64,000 nt of DNA, taken from assembly GCF_951805225.1 (NCBI RefSeq), contig NZ_OX638201.1, positions 1,364,001-1,428,000 on the forward strand, written 5' to 3'. Made by a program: the position numbers and the translations under genes. The stretch comes from an uncultured Flavobacterium sp. GTDB lineage: Bacteria; Bacteroidota; Bacteroidia; Flavobacteriales; Flavobacteriaceae. Shown here piece by piece: positions 1-7,646 of this stretch (position 1 is the first letter of the stretch; each line of letters begins with the position of its first letter). Below the pieces are notes generated by a model. It had not been told where the DNA came from. It worked only from the letters and a program-made list of their open reading frames with translations, and searched no databases.

Positions 1-99
1 TTCTTGAAATTTGCTGATATTAAAAAAGAAGTTGTTGATGCTGATATTCATCAGATTATTGAGGCTTCTAAAATTCAGGGCGAGTTAATTAGAAGCTAG
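1..99 (+). CDS. leuA: 2-isopropylmalate synthase, C-terminal end (partial)
   Basis: Only the last 32 codons are in the window; the reading frame is open from base 1 and stops at a TAG. The visible tail (FLKFADIKKEVVDADIHQII) matches the segment that in E. coli LeuA lies just before the leucine-binding regulatory domain (FLALADKKGQVFDYDL). The protein ends soon after it, so this looks like a short LeuA lacking the C-terminal regulatory domain, as is common in Bacteroidota. LeuA condenses 2-oxoisovalerate with acetyl-CoA, the first committed step to leucine. leuB follows 91 bases downstream on the same strand, supporting the identity. The call rests on a short tail plus context. Confidence 0.7.
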   Translation, partial: FLKFADIKKEVVDADIHQIIEASKIQGELIRS

Positions 100-190
100 T
101 TCTTGAGAAGAGAATAGAAAATAGAAGAAAGAGCAAAGAAGAAAGAAAATAAACAAAAATAGGGTTTAAATACATAAAGAACGAGACGTT

Positions 191-1309
191 ATGAATTTGA
201 AAATAGCAGTTTTACCAGGAGACGGAATTGGACCAGAGGTAATTTTACAAGCCAAAAAAGCCTTATATGCAATAGGCGAAGTGTATAATCATGAATTTGT
301 TTTTGAAGAGGCGCTTATGGGAGCGATCGCTATCGATAAAACAGGAAGTCCGTTGCCGGAGCAAACGCTAAATCTGTGTTTGAATACAGATGCAGTTTTG
401 TTTGGTGCAATTGGAGATCCTAAATATGATAATAATCCAAATGCAAAAGTTCGTCCGGAGCAAGGATTATTGAAGCTTCGAAAAGAACTGGGTTTGTTTG
501 CTAATATTCGTCCTATAAAACCTTATAAATCATTGCTTGATGCTTCTCCTTTAAAAAGAGAAATTATCGAAGGTGCTGATTTTACAATTTTCAGAGAATT
601 AACTGGTGGAGCTTATTTTGGAGCTAAAACTCTAAATGAAGAAGGAACTCACGCTTCAGATTTATGTGAATATTCAGAAGAAGAAATTACAAGAATTGCA
701 CATTTAGCTTTTAAATCGGCACAAAACCGACGCAAAAAACTAACAATGGTGGACAAAGCAAATGTTTTGGAAACTTCTAGATTGTGGAGAAAAGTCGTTC
801 AGAATGTGAGCGTAAACTATCCGGATGTAGCTTTAGACTTTTTATTTGTGGATAATGCAGCAATGCAGATTATCTTAAATCCGAAGCAATTTGATGTGAT
901 TTTGACAGAGAATTTATTTGGAGATATTTTATCAGATGAAGCAAGTGTAATTACAGGTTCTATCGGATTATTAGCTTCGGCTTCTTTAGGAGAAAAAAAT
1001 GCTTTGTTTGAGCCAATTCACGGTTCTTATCCACAGGCAAAAGGAAAAAATATTGCGAATCCAATTGCTTCAATTTTATCAGCAGCAATGTTGTTAGAGC
1101 ATTTCGGATTGTTTGCAGAAGCAAATGTGATTTATAAAGCTGTTGAAAAAGCAATTGAATACAAAGTTGTTACGGTTGATTTAAAAGCAGATTCAAAATT
1201 TGGCACAAATGAAGTAGGGGAGTTTGTTTCTAATTTCATTTTTAGCAAAGATGACTTGTTATATTTCAATAATGACAATGTAAGTATCGGTCAATCTACA
1301 ATAGTTTAG
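191..1309 (+). CDS. leuB: 3-isopropylmalate dehydrogenase
   Basis: The 372-residue protein is a full-length LeuB, which oxidises and decarboxylates 3-isopropylmalate with NAD+ in leucine synthesis. Visible family features are the N-terminal GDGIGPEV, the substrate-binding arginines in KVRPEQGLLKLRKELGLFANIRP, the FRELTGGAYFG segment, the catalytic-lysine region TMVDKANVLETSRLWR, and the metal- and NAD-binding C-terminal part (TENLFGDILSDEAS, EPIHGSYPQAKGKNIANP). It lies 91 bases after the partial leuA in a purine-rich spacer without a clear terminator, so the two are probably co-transcribed. The ATG start directly precedes the conserved NLKIAVLPGDGIGPEV. Confidence 0.97.
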   Translation: MNLKIAVLPGDGIGPEVILQAKKALYAIGEVYNHEFVFEEALMGAIAIDKTGSPLPEQTLNLCLNTDAVLFGAIGDPKYDNNPNAKVRPEQGLLKLRKELGLFANIRPIKPYKSLLDASPLKREIIEGADFTIFRELTGGAYFGAKTLNEEGTHASDLCEYSEEEITRIAHLAFKSAQNRRKKLTMVDKANVLETSRLWRKVVQNVSVNYPDVALDFLFVDNAAMQIILNPKQFDVILTENLFGDILSDEASVITGSIGLLASASLGEKNALFEPIHGSYPQAKGKNIANPIASILSAAMLLEHFGLFAEANVIYKAVEKAIEYKVVTVDLKADSKFGTNEVGEFVSNFIFSKDDLLYFNNDNVSIGQSTIV

Positions 1310-1391
1310 ATTTTTTATTAAAATAATGAATTAAATAACAAGAAGTATGTAAAATGTTGAGATTTTATTTTTTTAGTCCTATAAGTTTTCA

Positions 1392-1399
1392 TACTTTTG
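1392..1399 (+). promoter_or_regulatory. -7 promoter box of the ilv leader
   Basis: TACTTTTG matches the Bacteroidota -7 consensus TAnnTTTG exactly. It lies 19 bases before the leader-peptide ATG, giving a predicted transcript start near 1406 and a very short leader. No strong TTTG -33 box was found at the usual 19-20 base spacing. Confidence 0.55.
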
Positions 1400-1418
1400 T
1401 GACACTAAAAAATAAAAG

Positions 1419-1493
1419 ATGCAAATCTCAATTATTATTACTTCTGTCGTTGTTGTCAATGTGTTTAGCACATCTGCATCGGGAATGGTATAA
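1419..1493 (+). CDS. Ile/Val-rich leader peptide of the ilvDBNC operon
   Basis: This 24-codon ORF (MQISIIITSVVVVNVFSTSA then SGMV) starts with ATG at 1419 and ends with TAA at 1491-1493. It has three consecutive Ile codons (1431-1439) followed after two residues by four consecutive Val codons (1446-1457), with one more Ile and two more Val elsewhere. This is the composition expected of a control peptide sensing charged Ile- and Val-tRNA. A perfect terminator hairpin lies 24 bases after the stop, and ilvD begins 83 bases after the stop. The peptide is inferred to act only through ribosome position. It is too short for normal ORF calling. Confidence 0.85.
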   Translation: MQISIIITSVVVVNVFSTSASGMV

Positions 1494-1516
1494 ATATAAT
1501 TGAAAAACTATATTAC

Positions 1517-1547
1517 AAACCTTCCAAATACTGGAAGGTTTTTTTTT
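1517..1547 (+). terminator. ilv attenuator (intrinsic terminator)
   Basis: The stem AACCTTCCA (1518-1526) pairs perfectly with TGGAAGGTT (1532-1540) across a five-base loop and runs into an uninterrupted T tract. It sits between the leader peptide and ilvD. GGGAATGG at 1481-1488, inside the last leader codons, can pair with CCTTCC (1520-1525) with one bulge, giving a possible antiterminator available only if the ribosome stalls at the upstream Ile/Val codons. Confidence 0.85.
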
Positions 1548-1576
1548 GAATAAAAATTAAAATAAATAATACAATA

Positions 1577-3250
1577 ATGGAATTAAATAAGTACAGCAAA
1601 ACCATCACTCAAGATCAAACACAACCTGCTGCGCAAGCGATGTTGTACGGTATTGGTTTAACTGAAGAAGATTTAGCAAAAGCACAAGTTGGTATTGTGA
1701 GCATGGGTTACGATGGTAATACATGTAATATGCACTTGAACGATTTAGCAAAAGATGTTAAAAAAGGTGTTTGGGATGTAAATCTGGTCGGACTTATTTT
1801 TAATACCATTGGTGTCAGTGACGGAATTTCAAACGGAACTGAAGGAATGCGTTATTCATTAGTTTCTCGTGATGTAATTGCAGATTCTATCGAGACAGTT
1901 GCGGGAGCACAATGGTACGATAGTATTATTGCAATTCCTGGTTGTGATAAAAATATGCCTGGAGCGTTGATCGCAATGGGAAGATTAAACCGTCCGTCTC
2001 TTATGGTTTACGGAGGTTCAATTCACTCTGGAAAATGGAAAGGTGAAACACTAAATATTGTATCAGCTTTTGAAGCTTTAGGAAAAAAAGTAAAAGGAGA
2101 AATTACTCCTGAAGACTTTAAAGGAGTTATTCAAAATGCTTGTCCAGGAGCTGGCGCTTGTGGCGGAATGTATACAGCAAACACAATGTCGTCTGCAATT
2201 GAAGCATTAGGAATGAGTTTGCCATACAGTTCTTCAAATCCTGCTTTGAGTCAGGCAAAAAGAGATGAATGTCTTGCTGCAGGAGCTGCAATTAAAATTT
2301 TATTAGAAAAAGATATTAAGCCAAAAGATATCATGACGCGCAAAGCTTTTGAAAATGCTATTACAATTGTAGCAGTTTTAGGAGGTTCTACAAACGCAGT
2401 TATGCACTTAATTGCAATGGCACATTCTGTTGGTATTACAATTACTTTGGATGATTTTCAGGCAATTAATGACAGAACACCAGTATTGGCAGACATGAAG
2501 CCAAGTGGTAAATATATGATGGAAGATATTCATGAAGTTGGAGGAATTCCTTCTGTAATGAAATATTTATTGAAAGTAGGCTTAATTCATGGAGATTGTT
2601 TGACTGTAACAGGAAAAACAGTTGCTGAAAATTTAGCTTCGACGCCGGATTTACAAGACGGACAAGAGGTTATTCACGAAATTCAAAAAGCGCTGAAACC
2701 TACAGGAAATATTCAGGTTTTATACGGAAATCTTGCTTCTGAAGGTGCTGTAGCAAAAATCAGCGGAAAAGAAGGAGAATATTTTGAAGGTCCGGCTGTT
2801 GTATTTGAAGGTGAATTTGAAGTAATTCCAGGTCTTGAAGCCGGAAAAATAAAACCAGGTAATGTAGTCGTCATCAGGTATTGTGGACCAAAAGGTGGTC
2901 CGGGGATGCCTGAAATGCTGAAGCCTACATCTGCGATTATTGGAGCCGGATTAGGTAGCACTTGTGCTCTTATCACAGACGGTAGATTCTCTGGAGGTTC
3001 ACATGGCTTTGTCGTAGGACACATCACACCAGAGGCTTATGATGGTGGTGGTATTGCTTTAGTTAAAGATGGAGATTTAATCGCGATCGATGCTGTAAAT
3101 AATACAATCAACCTGAAAATATCTGACGAAGAATTTGCAGCAAGAAAAGCGGCTTGGGTTCAACCGCCATTAAAAGTTACAAAAGGAGTTTTACTTAAAT
3201 ATGCAAGATCGGTTTCAAGCGCTTCAACAGGTTGTGTTACCGATAATTAA
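1577..3250 (+). CDS. ilvD: Dihydroxy-acid dehydratase
   Basis: The 557-residue protein is a full-length IlvD, the iron-sulfur enzyme that dehydrates 2,3-dihydroxyisovalerate and 2,3-dihydroxy-3-methylvalerate to the keto acids of Val and Ile. Cluster-binding cysteines are visible in TCNMHLNDL, GCDKNMPGAL and CPGAGACGGMYTANTMSSA. The C-terminal GRFSGGSHGFVVGHITPEA signature is intact. It is the first structural gene of ilvDBNC and follows the attenuator region directly. The ATG at 1577 leads into MELNKYSKTITQD, a typical start for the family. Confidence 0.97.
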   Translation: MELNKYSKTITQDQTQPAAQAMLYGIGLTEEDLAKAQVGIVSMGYDGNTCNMHLNDLAKDVKKGVWDVNLVGLIFNTIGVSDGISNGTEGMRYSLVSRDVIADSIETVAGAQWYDSIIAIPGCDKNMPGALIAMGRLNRPSLMVYGGSIHSGKWKGETLNIVSAFEALGKKVKGEITPEDFKGVIQNACPGAGACGGMYTANTMSSAIEALGMSLPYSSSNPALSQAKRDECLAAGAAIKILLEKDIKPKDIMTRKAFENAITIVAVLGGSTNAVMHLIAMAHSVGITITLDDFQAINDRTPVLADMKPSGKYMMEDIHEVGGIPSVMKYLLKVGLIHGDCLTVTGKTVAENLASTPDLQDGQEVIHEIQKALKPTGNIQVLYGNLASEGAVAKISGKEGEYFEGPAVVFEGEFEVIPGLEAGKIKPGNVVVIRYCGPKGGPGMPEMLKPTSAIIGAGLGSTCALITDGRFSGGSHGFVVGHITPEAYDGGGIALVKDGDLIAIDAVNNTINLKISDEEFAARKAAWVQPPLKVTKGVLLKYARSVSSASTGCVTDN

Positions 3251-3269
3251 TTTACAAAACATATCAAAA

Positions 3270-3303
3270 ATCAATTGCAATTTTAATTGAAGTTGCAATT
3301 GAT
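3270..3303. repeat. Intercistronic hairpin between ilvD and ilvB
   Basis: ATCAATTGCAA (3270-3280) and TTGCAATTGAT (3293-3303) form an 11-bp perfect stem with a 12-base loop. It is followed by A residues rather than T residues, so it is not an intrinsic terminator on this strand. A role in mRNA processing or stability between cistrons is possible but unproven. Confidence 0.5.
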
Positions 3304-3317
3304 AAAAAAAATATACT

Positions 3318-5006
3318 ATGAGAATATCAGGGGCAGAAGCCGTTATAAGATGTTTGTTAGAAGAAGGAGTAGATTTGGTTTATGGTTATCCAGGTGGAGC
3401 AATCATGCCGGTTTACGACGAATTGTATAAATTTCAAGATCAGTTGCACCATGTTTTAGTACGTCATGAACAAGGTGCAACACATGCAGCTCAAGGTTAT
3501 GCAAGAGCTACAGGAAAAGTAGGAGTTGCTATTGCGACTTCTGGACCGGGAGCAACAAATTTAGTTACAGGAATCGCTGATGCTCAGATAGATTCAACTC
3601 CGCTAGTTTGTATTACAGGACAAGTAGGCAGGCATTTATTAGGTTCTGATGCTTTTCAGGAAACGGATATAATCGGAATTTCGACTCCGGTAACCAAATG
3701 GAATTTTCAGATTACTGAAGCTTCTCAAATTCCTGAGATTATTGCAAAAGCCTTTTATATCGCGCGTTCTGGACGTCCGGGACCTGTTTTGATCGATATT
3801 ACAAAAAATGCTCAGTTTGATGAGTTTGATTTTAGCTATGAAAAATGTACAGGAATTAGAAGCTACATTCCGGTTCCAAAATTAAATTTAGATAAAGTTG
3901 CCGAAGCTGCTGCTTTAATCAATAGTGCTAAAAAACCTTTTATTGTTTTTGGTCAGGGAATTATTCTTGGTCAAGCCGAAGAACAATTAAAAGCTTTTAT
4001 CGAAAAATCTGGAGTGCCTGCTGGTTGGACTATTTTAGGACTTTCAGCTTTGCCAACAGATCATCCGTTAAATGTTGGTATGCTTGGAATGCACGGAAAC
4101 TACGGTCCAAATATGTTAACTAACGAATGTGATGTTTTAATTGCTTTAGGAATGCGTTTTGACGACCGTGTTACAGGTAAATTAAGTACATATGCAAAAC
4201 AGGCAAAGGTTGTTCACTTTGAAATTGATCCTGCCGAAGTTGATAAAAACGTAAAAACAGAAGTTGCCGTTTTAGGAGATGTAAAAGAAGCTTTGAATGC
4301 AATATTACCTTTAATTGAAGCAAAATCACACGATTTATGGCACAATGAATTTAAAGAATTACACAAAATCGAAGTTGAAACGGTTATAAATGAAGAATTA
4401 AACCCAACGAATGGTAAAGGAATTTCGATGGGAGAAACGCTTGAAATGATTAATAAACACTCAAAAGGTGATGCGATAATTGTTTCAGATGTTGGTCAGC
4501 ACCAAATGTTTGCTTGTCGTTATGCTAAATTTAATTCAACCAAAAGTAATATTACTTCTGGAGGTTTAGGAACAATGGGATTTGCTTTGCCGGCTGCAAT
4601 TGGAGCAAAAATGGGTAGACCAGATCGTGAAGTTGTTGCTATTATTGGAGACGGTGGTTTTCAGATGACAATTCAGGAATTAGGAACTATTTTCCAGACA
4701 CAAGTTCCGGTAAAAATCGTGGTATTAAACAACGAGTTTTTAGGAATGGTACGTCAATGGCAAGAATTGTTTTTTGATAACAGATATGCTTCAACAAAAA
4801 TGATCAATCCAAATTTTGTGGCTATTGCCGAAGGATATCATATCAAATCTAAAAAAGTAACAGAAAGAGATGATCTTGATGCAGCTGTCGCAGAAATGAT
4901 GGCTTCAAAAGATTCATATTTCTTAGAAGTTATGGTAGAAAAAGAAAACAATGTTTTCCCAATGATTCCAACAGGAGCATGTGTTTCTGAAATTAGATTA
5001 AGCTAG
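3318..5006 (+). CDS. ilvB: Acetolactate synthase, large (catalytic) subunit
   Basis: The 562-residue protein is a complete thiamine-diphosphate enzyme that makes acetolactate or acetohydroxybutyrate from pyruvate. The domains run in the usual order: N-terminal TPP domain with the YGYPGGAIMPVYDEL segment and catalytic Glu in VRHEQGATHAAQGYARATG, the central FAD-binding domain, and the C-terminal TPP domain with IIGDGGFQMTIQELGT and NNEFLGMVRQWQELFF. It follows ilvD by 67 bases and precedes the regulatory subunit gene ilvN, as expected for an operon encoding the two-subunit enzyme. Confidence 0.97.
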   Translation: MRISGAEAVIRCLLEEGVDLVYGYPGGAIMPVYDELYKFQDQLHHVLVRHEQGATHAAQGYARATGKVGVAIATSGPGATNLVTGIADAQIDSTPLVCITGQVGRHLLGSDAFQETDIIGISTPVTKWNFQITEASQIPEIIAKAFYIARSGRPGPVLIDITKNAQFDEFDFSYEKCTGIRSYIPVPKLNLDKVAEAAALINSAKKPFIVFGQGIILGQAEEQLKAFIEKSGVPAGWTILGLSALPTDHPLNVGMLGMHGNYGPNMLTNECDVLIALGMRFDDRVTGKLSTYAKQAKVVHFEIDPAEVDKNVKTEVAVLGDVKEALNAILPLIEAKSHDLWHNEFKELHKIEVETVINEELNPTNGKGISMGETLEMINKHSKGDAIIVSDVGQHQMFACRYAKFNSTKSNITSGGLGTMGFALPAAIGAKMGRPDREVVAIIGDGGFQMTIQELGTIFQTQVPVKIVVLNNEFLGMVRQWQELFFDNRYASTKMINPNFVAIAEGYHIKSKKVTERDDLDAAVAEMMASKDSYFLEVMVEKENNVFPMIPTGACVSEIRLS

Positions 5007-5012
5007 AAAAAA

Positions 5013-5073
5013 GTTTCAGGTTTCAAGTTTTTTGAGTTTCAAGTTGTAGAACGTGAAACCTGAAACTTGAAAC
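5013..5073. repeat. GTTTCAGGTTTC-family inverted repeat
   Basis: GTTTCAGGTTTCAAGTTT at 5013-5030 faces GAAACCTGAAACTTGAAAC at 5055-5073, an imperfect inverted repeat between ilvB and ilvN. The same words recur in gaps near 18.74, 18.87, 22.73, 22.88 and 36.18 kb, so this is one member of a dispersed intergenic family. Confidence 0.7.
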
Positions 5074-5092
5074 AAAATAAACTAAAAAACAA

Positions 5093-5614
5093 ATGGAAGA
5101 TAAAACATTTACCATATCGGTATATTCAGAAAATAACGTGGGCTTGTTGAATAGAATATCAGGAATATTCTTAAAGCGTCACATTAATATATTAAGTTTA
5201 AACGTTTCAGAATCAGAAATTGAGAATGTTTCAAGATTTATCATTGTAGTAAATACAACTGAGAAATGGGTTCAGAATATTGTTGGGCAAATTGAAAAAC
5301 AAATCGAAGTTATAAAAGCTTTTTATCACACAGACGAAGAGACAATTTATTTGGAAAATGCATTATTCAAAATTGCTTCAAGTTTGTTATTCGATGAGAA
5401 ACAAATTCAGAATATCATCAAAGACAGTCAGTCTACAATTGTAACTGTTTCTCGTGATTTCTTTGTGATTTCGAAATCAGGAAGACGTTCAGAAATTGAA
5501 GATTTGTACGAAAAATTTAAACCTTACGGTATTATGCAATTCGTGCGTTCAGGAAGAATATCAGTTTCTAAAGAAAAAATGGAAATTTCGACTTTGTTAG
5601 AAACATTCAAATAG
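5093..5614 (+). CDS. ilvN: Acetolactate synthase, small (regulatory) subunit
   Basis: The 173-residue protein begins with an ACT domain (FTISVYSENNVGLLNRISGI) that in this family binds valine or other branched-chain amino acids and activates and feedback-regulates IlvB. The second half (roughly residues 80-160) resembles the IlvN/IlvH C-terminal ACT-like domain, with VTVSRDFFVISKSGRRSEIE. The length fits the family. It lies between ilvB and ilvC, and the 86-base gap upstream contains a dispersed hairpin repeat that apparently does not break the operon. Confidence 0.93.
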   Translation: MEDKTFTISVYSENNVGLLNRISGIFLKRHINILSLNVSESEIENVSRFIIVVNTTEKWVQNIVGQIEKQIEVIKAFYHTDEETIYLENALFKIASSLLFDEKQIQNIIKDSQSTIVTVSRDFFVISKSGRRSEIEDLYEKFKPYGIMQFVRSGRISVSKEKMEISTLLETFK

Positions 5615-5674
5615 TATCATTTTATACATATTAATCAATTATTAAATTACAACATCATTAAATATTAAAAAAGA

Positions 5675-7144
5675 ATGGCAAATTATTTCAACACATTACC
5701 ACTTAGATTACAATTAGAACAATTAGGAGTTTGCGAATTTATGGAGCAATCTGAATTTTCAGACGGAATTGCTGCACTTGCAGGAAAAAAAGTTGTCATC
5801 GTAGGTTGTGGTGCACAAGGTTTAAATCAAGGTTTAAACATGAGAGATTCTGGTCTGGATATTTCTTATGCATTGCGTGCAGATGCAATCGCTGAAAAAA
5901 GAGCTTCTTATAAAAATGCTACTGAAAACGGTTTTAAAGTAGGTACATATGAAGAATTAATTCCAACTGCTGACTTAGTTTGTAACTTAACTCCGGATAA
6001 GCAACATACTGCTGTAGTTACTGCCATTATGCCATTAATGAAACAAGGATCGACATTATCATATTCTCACGGTTTTAATATTGTTGAAGAAGGAATGCAG
6101 ATTCGTAAAGATATCACAGTAATTATGTGTGCTCCTAAATGTCCTGGTTCTGAGGTTCGTGAAGAATACAAAAGAGGATTTGGTGTACCAACTTTAATCG
6201 CAGTTCACCCTGAAAATGATCCAAACGCTTTTGGTTTAGATCAGGCAAAAGCTTACGCTGTAGCAACTGGTGGACATAAAGCAGGAGTTTTAAAATCATC
6301 TTTCGTAGCCGAAGTAAAATCGGATTTAATGGGTGAGCAAACTATCCTTTGCGGATTGTTGCAAACCGGATCTATTTTATGTTTTGATAAAATGGTCGAA
6401 AAAGGAATCGATGCTGCATATGCTTCAAAATTAATTCAATACGGATGGGAAACTATCACAGAAGCTTTGAAACATGGTGGAATCACAAATATGATGGATC
6501 GTCTTTCAAATCCTGCAAAAATAGAAGCTTATGAACTTGCTGAAGAATTAAAAGACATAATGCGTCCGTTATTCCAAAAACACCAAGATGATATTATTTC
6601 TGGAGAATTCTCAAGAACTATGATGATTGACTGGGCTAATGACGATGTGAATTTATTGAAATGGAGAGCTGCAACCGGAGAAACTAATTTCGAAAAAACA
6701 GCTCCACAAGAAGCTCCAATCTCTGAACAAGAATATTTTGACAATGGAGTTTTAATGATTGCTATGGTTAAAGCGGGTGTTGAATTAGCTTTTGAAACAA
6801 TGACTGAAGCAGGAATCATTGAAGAATCAGCTTATTATGAGTCATTACACGAATTGCCTTTAATCGCAAATACAATTGCAAGAAAAAAATTATTCGAAAT
6901 GAACCGCGTTATTTCGGATACAGCTGAATATGGTTGTTATTTATTTGACCACGCTTGTAAACCATTATTGACTGAGTTTATGAAAACGGTTGAAACTAAT
7001 ATTATAGGAAAACCATTTTCGACTTCAAATGGAGTAGATAATGCTATTTTAATTGCAGTAAATAAAGAGATTCGTCAACATCCTATCGAAGAAGTAGGAG
7101 CATGGTTGAGAGAATCAATGACTGCAATGAAAAAAATTGGATAA
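5675..7144 (+). CDS. ilvC: Ketol-acid reductoisomerase, class II (long form)
   Basis: The 489-residue protein is the long class II IlvC as in E. coli, not the roughly 330-residue class I form. It isomerises and reduces acetolactate and acetohydroxybutyrate using NADPH. The Rossmann motif GCGAQGLNQGLNMRDSGLD is near residue 45, followed by the knotted C-terminal helical domains (EVKSDLMGEQTILCGLLQ, with the metal-binding Asp and Glu). It is the last gene of ilvDBNC. No threonine deaminase gene follows; instead there is a 500-base region that looks like a structured RNA. Confidence 0.97.
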   Translation: MANYFNTLPLRLQLEQLGVCEFMEQSEFSDGIAALAGKKVVIVGCGAQGLNQGLNMRDSGLDISYALRADAIAEKRASYKNATENGFKVGTYEELIPTADLVCNLTPDKQHTAVVTAIMPLMKQGSTLSYSHGFNIVEEGMQIRKDITVIMCAPKCPGSEVREEYKRGFGVPTLIAVHPENDPNAFGLDQAKAYAVATGGHKAGVLKSSFVAEVKSDLMGEQTILCGLLQTGSILCFDKMVEKGIDAAYASKLIQYGWETITEALKHGGITNMMDRLSNPAKIEAYELAEELKDIMRPLFQKHQDDIISGEFSRTMMIDWANDDVNLLKWRAATGETNFEKTAPQEAPISEQEYFDNGVLMIAMVKAGVELAFETMTEAGIIEESAYYESLHELPLIANTIARKKLFEMNRVISDTAEYGCYLFDHACKPLLTEFMKTVETNIIGKPFSTSNGVDNAILIAVNKEIRQHPIEEVGAWLRESMTAMKKIG

Positions 7145-7249
7145 TAAATTGGGAATTACCACACATTCGGGTGTGATGGGATTTTGCACTGTATCTCTTT
7201 TTATATAATATTTTGAATTAGTAAGCACTTATTAAAAAAAATTGGATAT

Positions 7250-7486
7250 AGATGCATTCTGCATTCACTTAACTTCTGTGAGTAAGTAAGTTAAGTGAAG
7301 CTAATCCCTAAATTAAGGGAGTATGTTTTGAAAAAAATATACTTGCTGAAGTTTCATTTTTAATTAATAAAGATGCTTCTATTTTCAAAATAGAGTAAAG
7401 CATTGTAATGCAGAATTACAAAATTAATTGTTATTGAAATTGTTAAAATTAAAAAGGCGTGGTATTTATTTATTACGCCTTTTTTG
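7250..7486 (+). ncRNA. Candidate structured RNA between ilvC and acs
   Basis: This part of a 500-base gene-free gap contains nested complementary segments that form a closed multi-branch structure. The closing helix is 7256-7265 with 7407-7416 (10 bp). Inside it are a 12-bp hairpin 7264-7275 with 7288-7299, TCCCT/AGGGA 7305-7309 with 7316-7320, AGTAT/ATACT 7320-7324 with 7339-7343, and a two-part hairpin of ATGCT/AGCAT (7373-7377 with 7399-7403) enclosing CTATTTTCAAAATAG (7379-7393). A terminator follows at 7451. It may be an independent small RNA, the ilvC 3' end, or a leader of acs, which starts 160 bases later. No covariance test was possible. Confidence 0.5.
7451..7486 (+). terminator. 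Intrinsic terminator upstream of acs
   Basis: AAAAAGGCGT (7451-7460) pairs with ACGCCTTTTT (7475-7484), with a 14-base loop and a T run. It ends either the ilv transcript or the candidate RNA at 7250, and isolates acs. Confidence 0.8.
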
Positions 7487-7646
7487 CAATATGTAATTTT
7501 TCTTCAAAAACGAAAAAATTATGTTATAGATAGAAAAAGACGATATTTTTTTTAATATGTGTTTTTTTTTGCTGAAATTTATGAATTAAATAATTTTAAG
7601 AATACGTTGATATTTAATACATTTATAAAAAAAATTCCAAAAACAT

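Noticed and set aside
2713..3027. 104-residue antisense ORF within ilvD
   Set aside because: It lies fully inside ilvD on the opposite strand with no promoter or recognisable domain.
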